Positions 1 through 12,044 of a stretch of DNA of 64,000 nucleotides are shown one piece after another. Within the stretch, counting starts at the first letter, position 1. Each line of letters opens with the position of its first letter. Both the position numbers and the translations under genes were made by a program. The DNA comes from Lytechinus variegatus (lineage: Eukaryota > Echinodermata > Echinoidea > Temnopleuroida > Toxopneustidae): contig NC_054753.1 of assembly GCF_018143015.1 (NCBI RefSeq), positions 29,095,462-29,159,461 of the forward strand, given 5' to 3'. The notes beneath the pieces were generated by a model, which worked only from the letters and a program-made list of their open reading frames with translations, was not told the origin of the DNA and searched no databases.

Positions 1-459
1 TGTACCTCAGAAGGGAGAATTTGATCTCGACAATGTCTTGAAATCAACTTATTTCTTCAGTTAATGATTCATATAATCACTTTGAAAACATGGAAGAAGG
101 GGTTGTTTTACAAAGAGTTGCACTTAAGGTCAAAGTGGATGTACCTGGCATGTCTTTATTTCAATGATGCATGTTAGTTTACCTCGAGCCAAGCACAAAT
201 ACTAAGAGTACTTTTTTAGATGGAAATTTACCTAATCCTATACATCCTTTTGCCTGGATTTTGAATTGGTCATCATGGCTTATCGTGATACGTGACCTCT
301 TTGAATATATCTTCCAAGAGTTTTCTTTTGTATTCCTAACTTCTGATATGATTTTATGCGGTACGTAGAGATGACCAGTACTAATTTTCTGTTAGGTTTG
401 CTGGGAGTGGTTTCATCAAGCTTTCCGCAAGTTATGCCTTGACACACATGTGGTAACCT

Positions 460-590
460 GGGGGGCATTTCATCAATATTTTTGTTCCTGGATTCTGATT
501 GGTTGTGAAGCACTGTTCTATAGTAACTGTTTGATAAAACTGAACTTTTCGGATAAAACGTCTGACAAGTCCTTTCATGAAACGCTCCCC
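460..590 (+). mobile_element. Fold-back MITE, GTTTCATCA family, copy 1
   Basis: It starts with ggggggcatttcatcaat and ends with catgaaacgctcccc, which are inverted repeats of each other. The middle carries the family core attctgattggttg..aagcactgtt. Further copies are at 12397-12553, 34975-35110, 39533-39687 and 62520-62674. No coding capacity is visible. Confidence 0.75.
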
Positions 591-914
591 TGTTCTTGTG
601 TGAAATAATATGACCCTACTGAGCCGACTTATCACCGAAGATTATGTCCTAGTTGTCAATTAAATTAACGATTTTACGCTCAGCTTTATGAAACACTGCA
701 TGGAGCTCTTGCCTGGTAATTGAACCTTTCAAGGTACCCTTATAAAATCTTATATTCATCACATGTTTTGGGGAACGTTTGATTGCCTTTCCAAATAGTG
801 CCTTAAATGAGTAATGGTGATACGAGTACAGGGGGTGTTTCACATTGATTTCAGTCCGACTAAAATTCACATATTCTCAGTTGCATGTGGTAACTAACAC
901 TTCACCACATTGGT

Positions 915-1214
915 TAAAATGCATCGATTGGACATGCTTTCCTGTGACGCCTGTTGCCGTGGTTTTCCACGCTATTTTATTTGTGAGTCCACTCTTCAAA
1001 CAGTGGACTCATGAATAAAATAGCATATCTTACCATGGCAACAGGCGTCAATTTGGCGCACTGTGACAAAAGCGTGCATCAGCATTGGACATTATTTCTT
1101 TTATACACGCGCCCGATGCACGCTAAATTAAGCGTAATTTATACAGGAAATCTGCACAAGCCATGGACTCAACCGTGGGTTTTTAAAATCACCTTTGTGA
1201 ATTTAGGCCATTGA
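915..1214 (+). mobile_element. MITE, left-truncated copy of the 5240-5626 family
   Basis: The segment shares gagtccactcttcaaacagt, accatggcaacaggcgtcaa and the end cacctttgtgaattt with the fuller copy at 5240-5626. The left terminus is missing or diverged. It is non-coding. Confidence 0.65.
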
Positions 1215-1588
1215 GATTGTGTGTTGCTTATCATGTGCTCATTTTTACTTCAACCTTTATTTTAGTTGGATTAAACTATGTGTGAAACACTACTCACTTC
1301 CAATTTCTGTAAGACAATTTAACCATTGTGATGCAATTGATTTATTTGAAACCAATTTTGTTGTTCATATTGAATTATTGATATATATACATGTATGTTA
1401 TTTTTTTATTTGTACAAGCCTGTTAATTTTGTTGTAATTTCTATTCAATGCAAAATTATCTGAATTATGTCTGATGTAAGTCCTTTCGTTAGATGGACGA
1501 TTTTGTGTACTTAAGTCATAAAAGGCATGTCTGCAGAGAAGTTTTTTTTAACTGTAAAGGGTCCATTATTGTTTCATGATTATTGTGT

Positions 1589-1653
1589 ATTTTGTTTGGA
1601 TGGTAGACTTGTGTCTGTAACAGACAGTTCTACAGTCAGCATCCAAACAAAAT
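1589..1653 (+). other. Imperfect hairpin of 65 nt
   Basis: The outer arms attttgtttggatg and catccaaacaaaat are perfectly complementary (14 bp). Inside them gtaga pairs with tctac and gtctg with cagac around a 3-nt loop, leaving a small bulge. It could be a structured RNA precursor or just a small fold-back repeat; nothing else supports either choice. Confidence 0.35.
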
Positions 1654-1686
1654 TCATTTATTGGCAAGACACTTATCCACATTTGT

Positions 1687-1925
1687 CACTCTCCACCCAG
1701 GTGTTAAATGGGTATCAGCTAGGATGTGAAAGTCATTGTGATTAGATTGGCATGTGTGCAGCGATTAAGAGCAGTTGCTCTGTCAGGAGAATCCCCAGGG
1801 AGTGGAGATGGTGTACTTTATGTGTGGATTCTATGACCAGGGTAATAACAATTACAATGTTAAGTGGGCTAGGAACTTAAAGGTAAGAAGTGCTATATAA
1901 ATGTAACTATTATTATTATCATTAC
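1687..1925 (+). mobile_element. SINE-like element, copy 1, with (ATT)n tail
   Basis: It begins near ctctccacccaggtg and ends gtgctatataaatgtaac followed by attattatt. The body shares ccccagggagtggagatggt and atgaccagggtaataa with the adjacent copy. An A/T-rich 3' end followed by ATT repeats is what CR1-mobilised SINEs look like. Family identity is inferred. Confidence 0.55.
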
Positions 1926-1926
1926 C

Positions 1927-2137
1927 GGTAGGATGCGAAAGATATTGTATGTTTGATTTTGCCAGCGCCATAATGTGGCTGCGATGAAGCAAGGAATGCT
2001 CCCCAGGGAATGGAAATTGTGCACTTTTCGTGCTTGATTGAAATGAATCCAATGACCGGGGTAATAATATGCTGTAATGCGCTTTGGGCCATTCTGGGAA
2101 AAGCGCTTTATAAAAATTGGCTATTATTATTATTCAT
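1927..2137 (+). mobile_element. SINE-like element, copy 2, directly downstream of copy 1
   Basis: It shares ctccccagggaatggaaatt and caatgaccggggtaataata with copy 1 and ends agcgctttataaaaattgg plus attattattatt. It seems to lack the 5' head seen in copy 1, so it is a truncated or tandem copy in the same orientation. Confidence 0.55.
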
Positions 2138-2139
2138 AT

Positions 2140-3590
2140 GTTTTAATTTCCTTGTTATTCAGGGTTGTTGATCTGAAATTTAACATAAATTGGCTTCGTT
2201 TTGAACAGGATTAATCTTAAATTGTCATTGGTCAATTATAATGTCTTTGGGCAATCAGGATTAACTCTTTTTTTCAAACAATCAATTAGCATTGGTTTGA
2301 AGATGAGGAATACCATGTACAGTGAAACAGGTGGTGTTGTTTTGTGCAATTCAATCCCCTCTAAAATTTGAGAGAAGACATTTGAAAAAGGAATCTTGCA
2401 TGATTAGATACATAACAATAAGGATTGATTAAACCAATACAAAAAATAATGGTTTTGCGATTAACTTACTGATACAAAATGTTTGACTTACACCAAGGGG
2501 CATAAATTGCAGTACATTTTTGTGTGAAGATCACCATTTATTGTTGGGGTCTTCACAAACCTGTAGACATAAATACATTTGAAATAAGAATCATGGATTT
2601 GTACATATTGTGTCATAAAATTATATTATGAGATGTATACATGATGCAACGTAATAAAAAAATGATACAAAAGAAAATAGATTTCAATGTTATATTTTAT
2701 TACAGGTTTATGTAACAAAGAAGCAATTTGAAATTTATCTACTTTCATTATTAACAATTACCACCTGGGTTTATTTTATAAAACACTTTATCAGTGATTC
2801 CCCTTACAAATTAATTTTCAGCCAATCAGATTCAAGGATTTTAGTAGCTTATAACAGAGTCACTAATAAGATGCTTCATGAAATGCTACCATATGCCATA
2901 TAAGCTTGCTCAAGGAATGTATATCTATACCTCCATGTTTGCCAAGTATGATCCAGCCACACATTCGCCCGGATCCATACTGGACCTACATGTACAGTTG
3001 CCAACCCTTAGGGAATATTAATGAGATGTGTTCTGATGTAAATTCAGTGTTTATTCCCCCATTGAATGACTGAGCAAACTCTAACATGTTTTGTCTCGTA
3101 AGAAAACATTTGGTTCATCCGTTTGGTTATTCACATTGTAATTTCTTATCTGATTAATATTCTGTAACGGTTGGCATCTTTGCCTGTATGCATGCAATCA
3201 GAGCGTATCCCAAAAAAGGACCGAAATCCGCAAAAATATCCCATAGGCTCCTGTCCAAAATTTGCTATTGAATATGAGAGCATATTCAACAGTATTATGC
3301 AAAGCGCAGGAAGAGCACAACGACACTCGATGATGTCATAATGGACTGCATGCAAGTCGCATGTCAACGACAAAATTTGACCTTATGAAGAGATGACAAT
3401 ATATGACTTGTTCAATCAAATTTATTCCTCAATTTGATTGGTAGGGGTGGGATAGATGATAAATAATTATAGTGGATGGCTTTATTTCATGGAATACAAG
3501 AAACATTCCACTCGTTAGGGCCAATATTCCAAACTATTGGAATATTTCTGGTATTCCATTCAGAGCCACCCAATGTAATATAATTGTTAT
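2140..3590. other. AT-rich intergenic DNA, nothing recognised
   Basis: All open frames here are short (the longest is 75 codons) and without recognisable motifs. No repeat boundary could be fixed. Confidence 0.5.
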
Positions 3591-3591
3591 A

Positions 3592-4380
3592 CAGTGCGTA
3601 TTAAAAAAAATTTACACTTTGAAAAAGCCCTGGGAATTTACATGTGGGTATGGGTTTGGGTCTCATCTATCCAATGAAAGTAAAAGTTTTGACAGAATGT
3701 TACCCTTGAGTGAGCAATGTCCATTTTTGTAAAGCTCGCAGAAATCTGTGGGGAAATGCTCGTTTTGACGCTATGTCAATTGAAAACATACCGTGCAAAA
3801 CATTTCTCATACATTTCCCTTGCACTTTTAGTCAATTGGCATAAAACGGATACATTCAAGCATTTTGTAACAATTTTGCCACCCAAATTGAAATTTCAAC
3901 ACTTAGTAAGCACAACCCTTACCCTTTTTGTGCCAGCTGGATCTGAGGACATAACTGAATCTGAACAAAATTTATAGCAGACATATCTAGCATGTTTCAC
4001 TATGTTTTTATCATTTAAAGTTGGTTTACATTTCATTTTAATGTAATACTTGTTTCTCCACACTTTTGGCAAGGAAACAAGTTTAAAAAGGTAAAAGATA
4101 TCTTCAAATCAATTTTATTAGCTAAAATCCATGTGTTCTTCATGATTAGTTTCTACTTTTATTCGCATAACTATTTCAAAGTTCTGCGCAAATCATTTTT
4201 CACTAACTTTTCAAAAGTAAGTGGTGCTCACTCAAGCGGAAATATTTTTCGACAGTTATATCGTCATTTGCTTTGATGGACCTGTACCAATGTTAAAATG
4301 TGGAAAAATCTTCAGGATATTACAAATGTATAATTTTACAGGATTTTTTTTAAGTGTAAACTTTTTTTTATTACTCACTG
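3592..4380. mobile_element. Tc1/mariner-type MITE, 789 bp
   Basis: The ends are inverted repeats: cagtgcgtattaaaaaaaat on the left and attactcactg on the right, continuing into ttacactt/aagtgtaa. The element is flanked by TA on both sides (3590-3591 and 4381-4382). A CAGTG terminus and a TA target duplication are typical of the Tc1/mariner superfamily. The two overlapping 86-codon frames inside resemble no transposase, so it is non-autonomous. Confidence 0.75.
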
Positions 4381-5239
4381 TATATAAAATACCCAGCTTA
4401 CAGTTCTATAATATGAGGTTCTAAGATGCATACCGGTACATGATGAATTCAATAGGATACTTAACAAAACATACTAAAGACGGGAATTTGGCTTGAGCTT
4501 TAAAAATGGTAAAGTTATGCGTTAGTGATGATGATAATATTACTGTCAGATGGTATTTACAAAGTTGCCAAAGTCTTACTTAATCTATGGATTTTTTTTC
4601 TTTCAAGATATTCATATCTATAACTGTGATCTGATTTTCTAACTCTAGTACTCGCGAATGAAAATCCCTATATACATGTACAACATCACAAACCATCCTT
4701 TGTACTATGACATGAAATATGTACATTTTCACAGCCCATGAAATTATCATTAAGTGATACATTATATTTGTGATCTAACAGACCTCAATCTCTTTCCATT
4801 TTGATACATTTTTGACACGTCTACTACCTGTAATAATTTATTTTCATATATTGCACTACTAAACTTTCAAAAGTCATGTATATTTCTTTGAAGTAGCATA
4901 CCTAATATTTAACAAAATACACACTGATAGTTACTTACAAGCATTATTGGAAATTTTCTTTTGAAGAGATTATCCTGACCTTTTTACTCCCGGATTGGCA
5001 ATGAAATCCATTCTTTCTTTTAGCCGATAAACACAAATGAAAATTGATATAGAAGGCTTGCACACGTTTTTTGGTTTAGTGCAGTAAAGGAAATGAGAAG
5101 ACTTTTGTTAATTATGAACAGTTATATGAAATAACACCCTGGCCTCTGGATTGTCAAGCATGCAAGAATTCCTTGATTAGGACTTGGGGTTATAATATCA
5201 GATAAAAGAGTCAAGGAGGGTCAAACCATCATTTACACT

Positions 5240-5626
5240 CATTGGCCTGGATTCACAATGGTGGTTTTTTAAACCATCGGTTGAACCCATGGTTTACAGT
5301 ATGCAGATTTTCTGTATAAATTACGCTATTCACCGGGTCTTTTAACAAAATGTCAAAATTTGATGAGCGTTTTTGTCACTGTGCGCAAAATTGAGTGGTT
5401 ATACACGTTATTTTATTCATGAGTTCACTCTTTTGAATCAATGAGTCCACTCTTCAAACAGTGGGTTCATGAATTAAATAGTGTATTTTAACCATGGCAA
5501 CAGGCGTCAATTTCACAACAATTTTTAATATACGTGGTAAATAAACATTATTTATACAGGAAATCTGCATAAACCATGGGTTCAACCAATGGTTTTAAAA
5601 TCCACCTTTGTGAATTTGGGTCAATG
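5240..5626. mobile_element. MITE with CATTGGCCTGGATTCACAA terminus
   Basis: Left end cattggcctggattcacaat and right end ttgtgaatttgggtcaatg are inverted repeats. The subterminal aaaccatcggttgaaccca matches ggttcaaccaatggttt in inverse. A related partial copy lies at 915-1214. It is non-coding. Confidence 0.7.
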
Positions 5627-6277
5627 GGTGTATCCAGAACACTTCAATAATCAGAATACCTGTACATTTACATGAACTTAATAAAATAGATGACAATAAT
5701 TTCCCACATACATACTGATCTGAAGCAGACTATTTAGGGGTATGTTCTCATAGTTACAAGCATGTACAATATGGTCTGGGAGGTATGAGCACCTCAGTGC
5801 CCTCGCCAACCGCTTTTTCAGTTGAGAAAGATCTCCTAATTTGCAAGAATACCTGCGACCTTGGAAAAGTCCCTGCGACATCCGAAAGTTCTCATAATTT
5901 TGACCAGTACCTACTATTTATCGGATATTTTCCAATTGGGGTAGATCAGGGTAAATTTCCCAGTCAGAGAATCCCTGGTATTTTTTGGAATTTGAGTCGG
6001 TCTGAATACACCTGATGACTGCCCCTCCTAATTCTTTGTCTGATTATGAGATAAAGGAACCACTGATTGTATCTGTAATGGGGATGATATCCGCCCAGAA
6101 AGCATTTTGGGAAGAAGGGGTACTGAGGAAAACCCTTGACTTTAAAGAAGTTTCTTCTAATTCTGATGAAATTTTCACCGTTGCTCTATCAAAAAAACTT
6201 AAAATTCAACTAGTAGATAATGGGTGGACTTAGCCTATACTGTACATGTACACTGCACATCCATGATCTGTCCTATC

Positions 6278-6963
6278 CTACCGACTTCCAGTGTTACCAG
6301 CCCTGTTTTTTGACTTATGATTAAGATGCAAAAATTGTGTCTTGTTTGGGTTCTCTACAATGTCATTAAGAATGGCTTTGAGATGGTGTGCTACAGGTTT
6401 CAGGTCTTCTGAGTTGTCCAAGATGTTACAGGATGGGAGAAAGTAGTGATTACAGGTTCCTGACTTCAACATGCCTATGAGAGACAAGAAAAGGTCCACA
6501 AAAGCTCTTCCAAGCTTATTAGGTGTCCAGTCATCTTGAAGGGGATACTGCGTGCACTGATGGAGAAATGCGGTGGTTATGATCCGTGGCGTGACTGGGT
6601 AGAACTCTTCGGAGTTCTCCTCGCAGAGCGACAGCATTGTCAGCAGGATGGGAGCACGGCACGACACCTCGGGGACGTCGTCTTCGATCACGGTCCTAGC
6701 CAAGACCTTCTCACTCAAGCTGAAGTAGGTGCACCAGAGTCGGAAGGCATCGTGGCCTGGTGGGGGCCGGGCGGGGAACACATGGAATTTATTCTTGACC
6801 TTTGACATGAGAGCATAGTCCAACCATTGGTTTGGCCTTGCGGCACACTCAGGTCCCCAGTTCTGTAGACTCTTTGGCCACCAGCCAGTGAGTTCCAATG
6901 CAGGGATCAGTTCAATTGTATATTCCTCGCCTCTTAGTATAACATGCAGTCTCACTAAATGAC
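6278..6963 (-). CDS. Mab-21-like gene, exon 2 (C-terminal Mab-21 domain)
   Basis: The exon opens after gttttag and runs to a stop at 6278-6280. It carries the C-terminal helical half of the Mab-21 fold, including SLIGMLKSGTCNHYFLPSCN. It enters in phase 1, matching exon 1. Confidence 0.88.
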
Positions 6964-8634
6964 CTAAAACACAGAACAAAGTTTTTTTTTTTTAAATTTA
7001 AGTACTGGTAGACATCACATCAGAGTTCAGACATTGAATCATACATGTACAGGGCCGTCACCAGCTTTTTTCTAGGGGGGGTGCTTTTTATGAAAACAAA
7101 ACACAAAAACACAAAAAACAACGTATTAACTCAATTTCATGCAGTTATATAGCCCGCTGGCCAGATCTATTTCAAAAGAGCCCTCAAGTATCCCTACCCC
7201 CCCTCCGTTTTTTTTATTTTTTTAATTTTTTGGGGGGTTCTGAAGGGGGGTGCGTTCGCACCCTCCGCACCCCCCCTGGCGACGGCCCTGCATGTAAGAC
7301 TGATAAAATATGCATGATTTCATGGCCTGGATCCAGTGCTTTAATAAAGAAAATACCATTAAAATACAGTAATGGGTGTTCACACAATTTCATAATCTGC
7401 AAAACACATTATCAAGTTACACTTTTATAACCAGTTGCTCATTTGTGAATCAAATGCTTTCACCAAATACTGCGTGAGGGCAAATGTGTCAAAATAGTCA
7501 AAGAGATGTTTAAGAGATTCTCAATCAATCATTCAATAGTCAAGGCCTACATTTAAATCCTAGGAGAGTATACATCATTAATAAAATCGGTATAACCAAT
7601 TGCTGTGTGTCCCGACAATCAATTTTCAACAGTCATTTGGAAAAATTAACAAGCAAAGCTTCATCAATCTTTTAATGTACAAAATGTTAGACAATATTTA
7701 AGAGAACAAAACAGAAGATGATTACAACAATTGAATTCATATTTTTAGTGTAATCTAAAGATAAAAATGACTTCAATCAATGAGATTCCTGATTGTGAAC
7801 AGGCCTATGAAGACAAAAGATTAGCATTAGATACTGTGACTTTTAGTCACAGAATTAAACGCATAAATGAACAAACAAATACTTTCAAAATGTAAACATT
7901 AAATAAATCAAAATAATACAGATCTAACGTTAGGCCAACTGAATTCGAAACAAGCACATCACACCTTCTCTTTTCACAGAAATTTCATAGACCGTTGGTT
8001 CTTCTTCCCAGATACATTCCTCCAGCAAAATCTCCACACTTTCCTCGACAAGGTTGGCAAACCTCTTCACAACCTTCCCAGGAGAAAGAAAGGATCTATT
8101 TGAGAAACTGACATCATCATGTTGGGCTGATGACACCTCATCTTGCTTGATACTCAGCAAATCATGGAGGAGCAGTTTTTCAGTGTCGGCAAGAACGTAT
8201 CCGAAGCCGGAAAGAGGTGAAATGTACGGGTTATCACACGCAGCACTGTCTAGAAAAGCGGCAGGTTGTTGCCCTTGCAAAGGAAGTCCTTGAGAGGATT
8301 TTTCGAGGCATTTTGGAGAGAGGAGATTCGACAAAACCACGGCGACGTCAACTTTGTAATATTGACAATGATTAACACCCACAAAGCTTTCACCGGTCTC
8401 ATTCAATAGTCCCTCGCATTCACTTTGGAAGCGGTCGTCTAGCTCACTAATCTTCCTCAAAATCGGCCCAATTATCCGTCTGATGAGTGCTCTATGAACC
8501 TCTTGTATTTCCCGTCTCCTCGGTAAAACAGTATCGTGGAGATATTTGGTTAACGAATTCGATAAACTGATTTTGTTCTTTGATTTTGTCGAGTTTTCTC
8601 CAGTGCCTGCCATGTTGTTTACACCCGTGTTCAT
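6278..8634 (-). CDS. Mab-21 domain protein (MAB21-like), two exons
   Basis: CDS is complement(join(6278..6963,7965..8634)), 451 codons. The donor is gaag|gtgtga and the acceptor gttttag|gtcatt; the join keeps frame with total length divisible by three. The product belongs to the Mab-21/cGAS-like nucleotidyltransferase fold family. Exon 1 (residues ~1-223) has the helix-rich start and the strand FVGVNHCQYYKVDVAVVL, aligning with the family's active-site strand. Exon 2 has YTIELIPALELTGWWPKSLQ and, near the C-terminus, CNHYFLPSCNILDN, both close to MAB21L1 and MB21D2 signatures. The first acidic residue of the catalytic pair appears to be Lys94, so enzyme activity is doubtful. The second ATG (8613) has a better context (aacATGg) and would give 444 aa. 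Which vertebrate subfamily it belongs to (MAB21L1/2, L3 or MB21D2) I cannot settle. Confidence 0.88.
7050..7290. mobile_element. hAT-like MITE in the Mab-21 intron
   Basis: Termini cagggccgtcaccag and ctggcgacggccctg are inverted repeats. The six bases catgta occur on both sides as a likely target duplication. The centre has G- and T-rich runs and no coding content. Confidence 0.7.
7965..8634 (-). CDS. Mab-21-like gene, exon 1 (N-terminal half)
   Basis: It holds the start codon and the N-terminal nucleotidyltransferase-like half and ends at donor gaag|gtgtga. The open frame reads 11 codons past the donor to a stop, which fits read-through into intron. Confidence 0.85.
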
Positions 8635-8802
8635 GACAATCGCATCGACGCGACTAGTCTTCGAGATCAGACGTAGTTAATCTACGCACCATGTTGGAGT
8701 AGGGTCATCAGAGGTGATGGGAGCGGAGGGGGGGGGGGGCTGTTTACCACCGGTATGCCTAGACGTGCTGTTGTTGTTGATGATGATGATGATGATGCTG
8801 AT

Positions 8803-8918
8803 CAGGGATGCCAGTTTTCAGGCTTTTTCAGGCCCTGGCAGTTTATTTTCAGGCTATACTAAATATTGTATTCTAGGTGATTTTCAGGCCCTCTGATCAA
8901 TGCCAACTGGCATCCCTG
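8803..8918. mobile_element. hAT-like MITE, CAGGGATGCCAG family, copy 1
   Basis: Ends cagggatgccagtt and aactggcatccctg are inverted repeats, with tgctgat repeated on both sides (7 of an expected 8 bp). A second copy in opposite orientation is at 44196-44350, sharing ggtgattttcaggccct in inverse. Confidence 0.75.
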
Positions 8919-9673
8919 TGCTGATGATGATGAACTCGAGGAGGATCATTTTACTGGAGATGCCTTGGTGATGTTGATAGAGATGGTGGTGACACAAGAG
9001 CAAATCATGCAGAGGGGTGTATGCTTAATATAAAAGGCATGATCAGAGCTGAGACCAGGAGATCGATTGAGAAAGGGAGAGAGAAAAAGAAAGAAGGAAA
9101 ACAGGAAGACGCACAATAGGGAAATCAAATTAGTTGGTTGATTTACTAGAGGCTTTTCCCTTTTTTCGATCCATTCCAAAATTAAATAAAATTCATCTTC
9201 CCGCTTCTATGCTGGATTTCGTTTACTTTCAGTCACTTGATCCTCACCCCCCCCCCCCCCCCCCCCCTCTTTCTTTCTTTTGATCTGCCCCCTTCATGTC
9301 AGTTTCCTGGCCCTTAATCTCTTTATTTCGATTTTTGCTCTCCGATATAAATATTGCTTATCTTTATATACACTGTTCTGTTTCCACCCATTATTCCTCA
9401 CTTTGCTCTCTTGCTCGATCACTCTCTGCCCCTCTCTCCAGTCCCCCCCCCCCCCCCCTCTCTCTCTCTTTCCCATACATGCTTTCTTCCTCACAAACAA
9501 ATACGCACTCTTTTGAACCGATCACAATAAACATTCTGCTCCCCTACGCCCCCCCCCCCCCTATCTCTCTCTCTCACACACAGGGATGTGTCCAGGTGGC
9601 TGATTTGCCTGCCCCAACACACCTTTTTTTCTTTCAACAGAAATTTGTGTACCCCCCCCCCCCCACCTTGGTG

Positions 9674-9788
9674 GATGTTTCATAAAGCTGTTCGTAAGTT
9701 AATGGCAACTTGAAGGACTGGTGAACCTTTCTTACACTCTAAATAATCACCAATGAACATTTATGGCGATTATCATTGACCAAAAGAA
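9674..9788 (+). repeat. Repeat fragment starting GGATGTTTCATAAAGCTGT
   Basis: The first 25 bases match the start of the repeat at 16989-17160 (gggtgtttcataaagctgtg). The remainder is diverged and no right end could be found. Confidence 0.4.
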
Positions 9789-9789
9789 T

Positions 9790-10078
9790 GGGGGGGATGG
9801 CACTTACATTGACGAGTGGATACCATGCGCGACCAAAAAACACATGTAAGAACTAGAAGGATGTCTTTTTCAAGATAGGGCATGTGACGTACATCACGTA
9901 ATAAGGGTGTCATACCCACTGAAATAATTAAAAAGGGTATCTATTTTCGCCAGGAAATCTGTGTTTAGGGTCAACTTTGCGAGGGTATTAAAAATTAAGA
10001 CTAAAATGTTTATAAAGGATGTATTTTTGCCCCGGATTTTTGCTCCATGAGTCAACACTACGTTTAGAGTACGATTTA
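9790..10078 (-). mobile_element. Partial copy of the CCCGGG 8-bp-TSD family
   Basis: The start gcacttacattgacgagtgg and ataccatgcgcgaccaaaaa match, in inverse, the right end of the elements at 27823, 29743 and 41152. It continues with complements of their right half (gggtatctatttcgc, gtttataaaggatg). The other terminus is missing. Confidence 0.7.
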
Positions 10079-10635
10079 CGTGAGTGGGGCTGTACTAAAC
10101 CCAATGATGTTGGTAAAGGTAAAACTGACGACTGACATTCGTGATATAACAAATGAAATATCGCTGTACTTGTTTAAGGGGTTCAATTCAGGGAATACTT
10201 TGCAAATAGTATCATTTTGTTTCCAATACCTAGGGTCTCCAACCCTCTGTCTCTCTCTCTCACACACACTCCCATACAACCTTCACAATCTTTTGAAGCT
10301 CCCATCATCCACAACCCCCCCACCCCCCCCCCCCCTCCCCCTCTCCATCCTCCCCCCCCCCCCCCTTCTCTCTCAACCTCATACCCCATTATTGTAAATC
10401 ATAAAATAAAACACAAAAGGACAATGACATCATCTAAAATATGTACAAAACTTTATACAAATACATTTATTCAGATGTCTTACAGAGCGATTTTTCAATG
10501 AGCAGACTTTCATCTCATTTTCCATCAACATAACGCCCAAGTTAAAAGCAATGATACTACAAGGAATTGTGGATTGATTATAAATCAGAATCAGACAATG
10601 GAAAAGGCTGGATTTCACTTTTCAAATCGAGTAAG

Positions 10636-11011
10636 CAGGGTGCTACATAACTTTTCTGAAGCACTTGCCCAGTTGGGCAAGTAAATTTTCAAATAGTTGG
10701 AATATTCTTGTCCAAAAATCTATTTCACTTGCCCGAAAAAATCCTTGAAAAAAGTTTTAGCTCTTCAAAATTTTAGCGGTTTTATAAACCATTGACCCTT
10801 TTCTCTCTTTTGACATGAACTGATCTACCTGCCAGTGCAATGATCAAAAGTAAGATCGATATCATATCAACCCTAATTTTGGTCATTATACTGTGAGAAT
10901 CATGCTTGCCCAATTCGGGCAACTAGTTTTGGTCTTTTCCTTCAAAACACTTGCCCACCTCTAACTTTTACTTGCCTTGGGCAATCGGGCAAGTGCTTAT
11001 GTAGCACCCTG
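10636..11011. mobile_element. hAT-like MITE, CAGGGTGCTACATA family, copy 1
   Basis: Left end cagggtgctacataac and right end atgtagcaccctg are inverted repeats, flanked by gagtaag on both sides. Inside, ttgccc/gggcaa motifs recur near both ends. A second copy in inverse orientation lies at 42849-43237. Confidence 0.78.
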
Positions 11012-12044
11012 GAGTAAGTAACTAAGTATGGACTCTTTAAATGGGCAAACACATAAACAGATGTTTTCCTTATGTTTCTGAGGTCAATCATACATGTTTA
11101 GGTTTATAATCAGTCCTCAATTTCTGCAAAGGGAATATCAATTATAACTCAATCTTCATTACTCAATCTTTAGTCATTTGTATAAATAGAGATCACAATG
11201 TAAAATTATTAGCACTTTTTTTTCATTCCCTGTCAAAAAATTCTCTCCACATATCAAAATTTATTAACCATAGTACTTACAAAAATATCTAAATTGGATA
11301 ACAAGAGAAATCTTCAGCAATACTGTGGGTATCATTACATCATGTAATACATAGTAGTATTCCCTGTTGCATTATGATGTTAAAATGAAGCATATCTTGA
11401 TAAGCATAACTTATACAGCAGTTTTTAAAGATTTTTTTTATCAAAGATTGTGTCACAGAAGATATTCAGGACAATTGACCAGAGTTTATGATCTAGCCCT
11501 CTAGCCCAAAAACGTTTGGAATGCTTTCATAATTCTTTCTGGGGTATTTAGAAGGCAATTTGAATATACAGGAATATCTAGAGTATATTCATTCTGGCTA
11601 TGATTTTACTCATTTTGCCCGAGTGTGACTAGGTTATAAACCCAAATTCAAAACAAGGTTGAAAGTTATATTTCCATTACTGCATGATCTATTTAGGCTG
11701 ATAATGGACATGTTAAATTTGTCGTTAGAAAACATGTCCTCTGCAAAAATGTTCCGTAGAAAATTTGAGAATTATTTTGGGAAGAAATAGCCCAATGATT
11801 GGCCTTTGAATAATACAGATCTTGGAGAAAATGGTCCTTTCACAAATTGACTTTGGGTTGCGCGTAACTCTTCTGCTAATCATTTCTGACAAAGGCAGTT
11901 ATCCAGGGCCCTGTTTCACAAGCCCCGTTCATCTATGGAAAACCCATCAATGTTATCTCCACGTAGCACATTCACACAATATCCTTTTTGAAACAAAAAA
12001 GAGAACACTGATTCTCTACACAGTGATGCATGCATGTTCATTCG

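Larger units (their letters stand above)
9249..10375 (+). repeat. Cluster of poly-C and CT/CA low-complexity tracts
   Basis: At least five runs of 12 or more C lie between 9249 and 10375, mostly followed by (TC)n and CACACA. All have C on the plus strand. Long proline-rich frames here are artefacts of the tracts. Confidence 0.85.

Noticed and set aside
3146-3373. Frame with repeated Cys and His, considered as a small secreted protein
   Set aside because: No signal peptide or splice context, and it sits in otherwise featureless intergenic DNA.
9296-9685. 129-codon proline/serine-rich frame and its overlapping frames
   Set aside because: They are read through poly-C and CT microsatellites; length follows from the absence of stops in such tracts.
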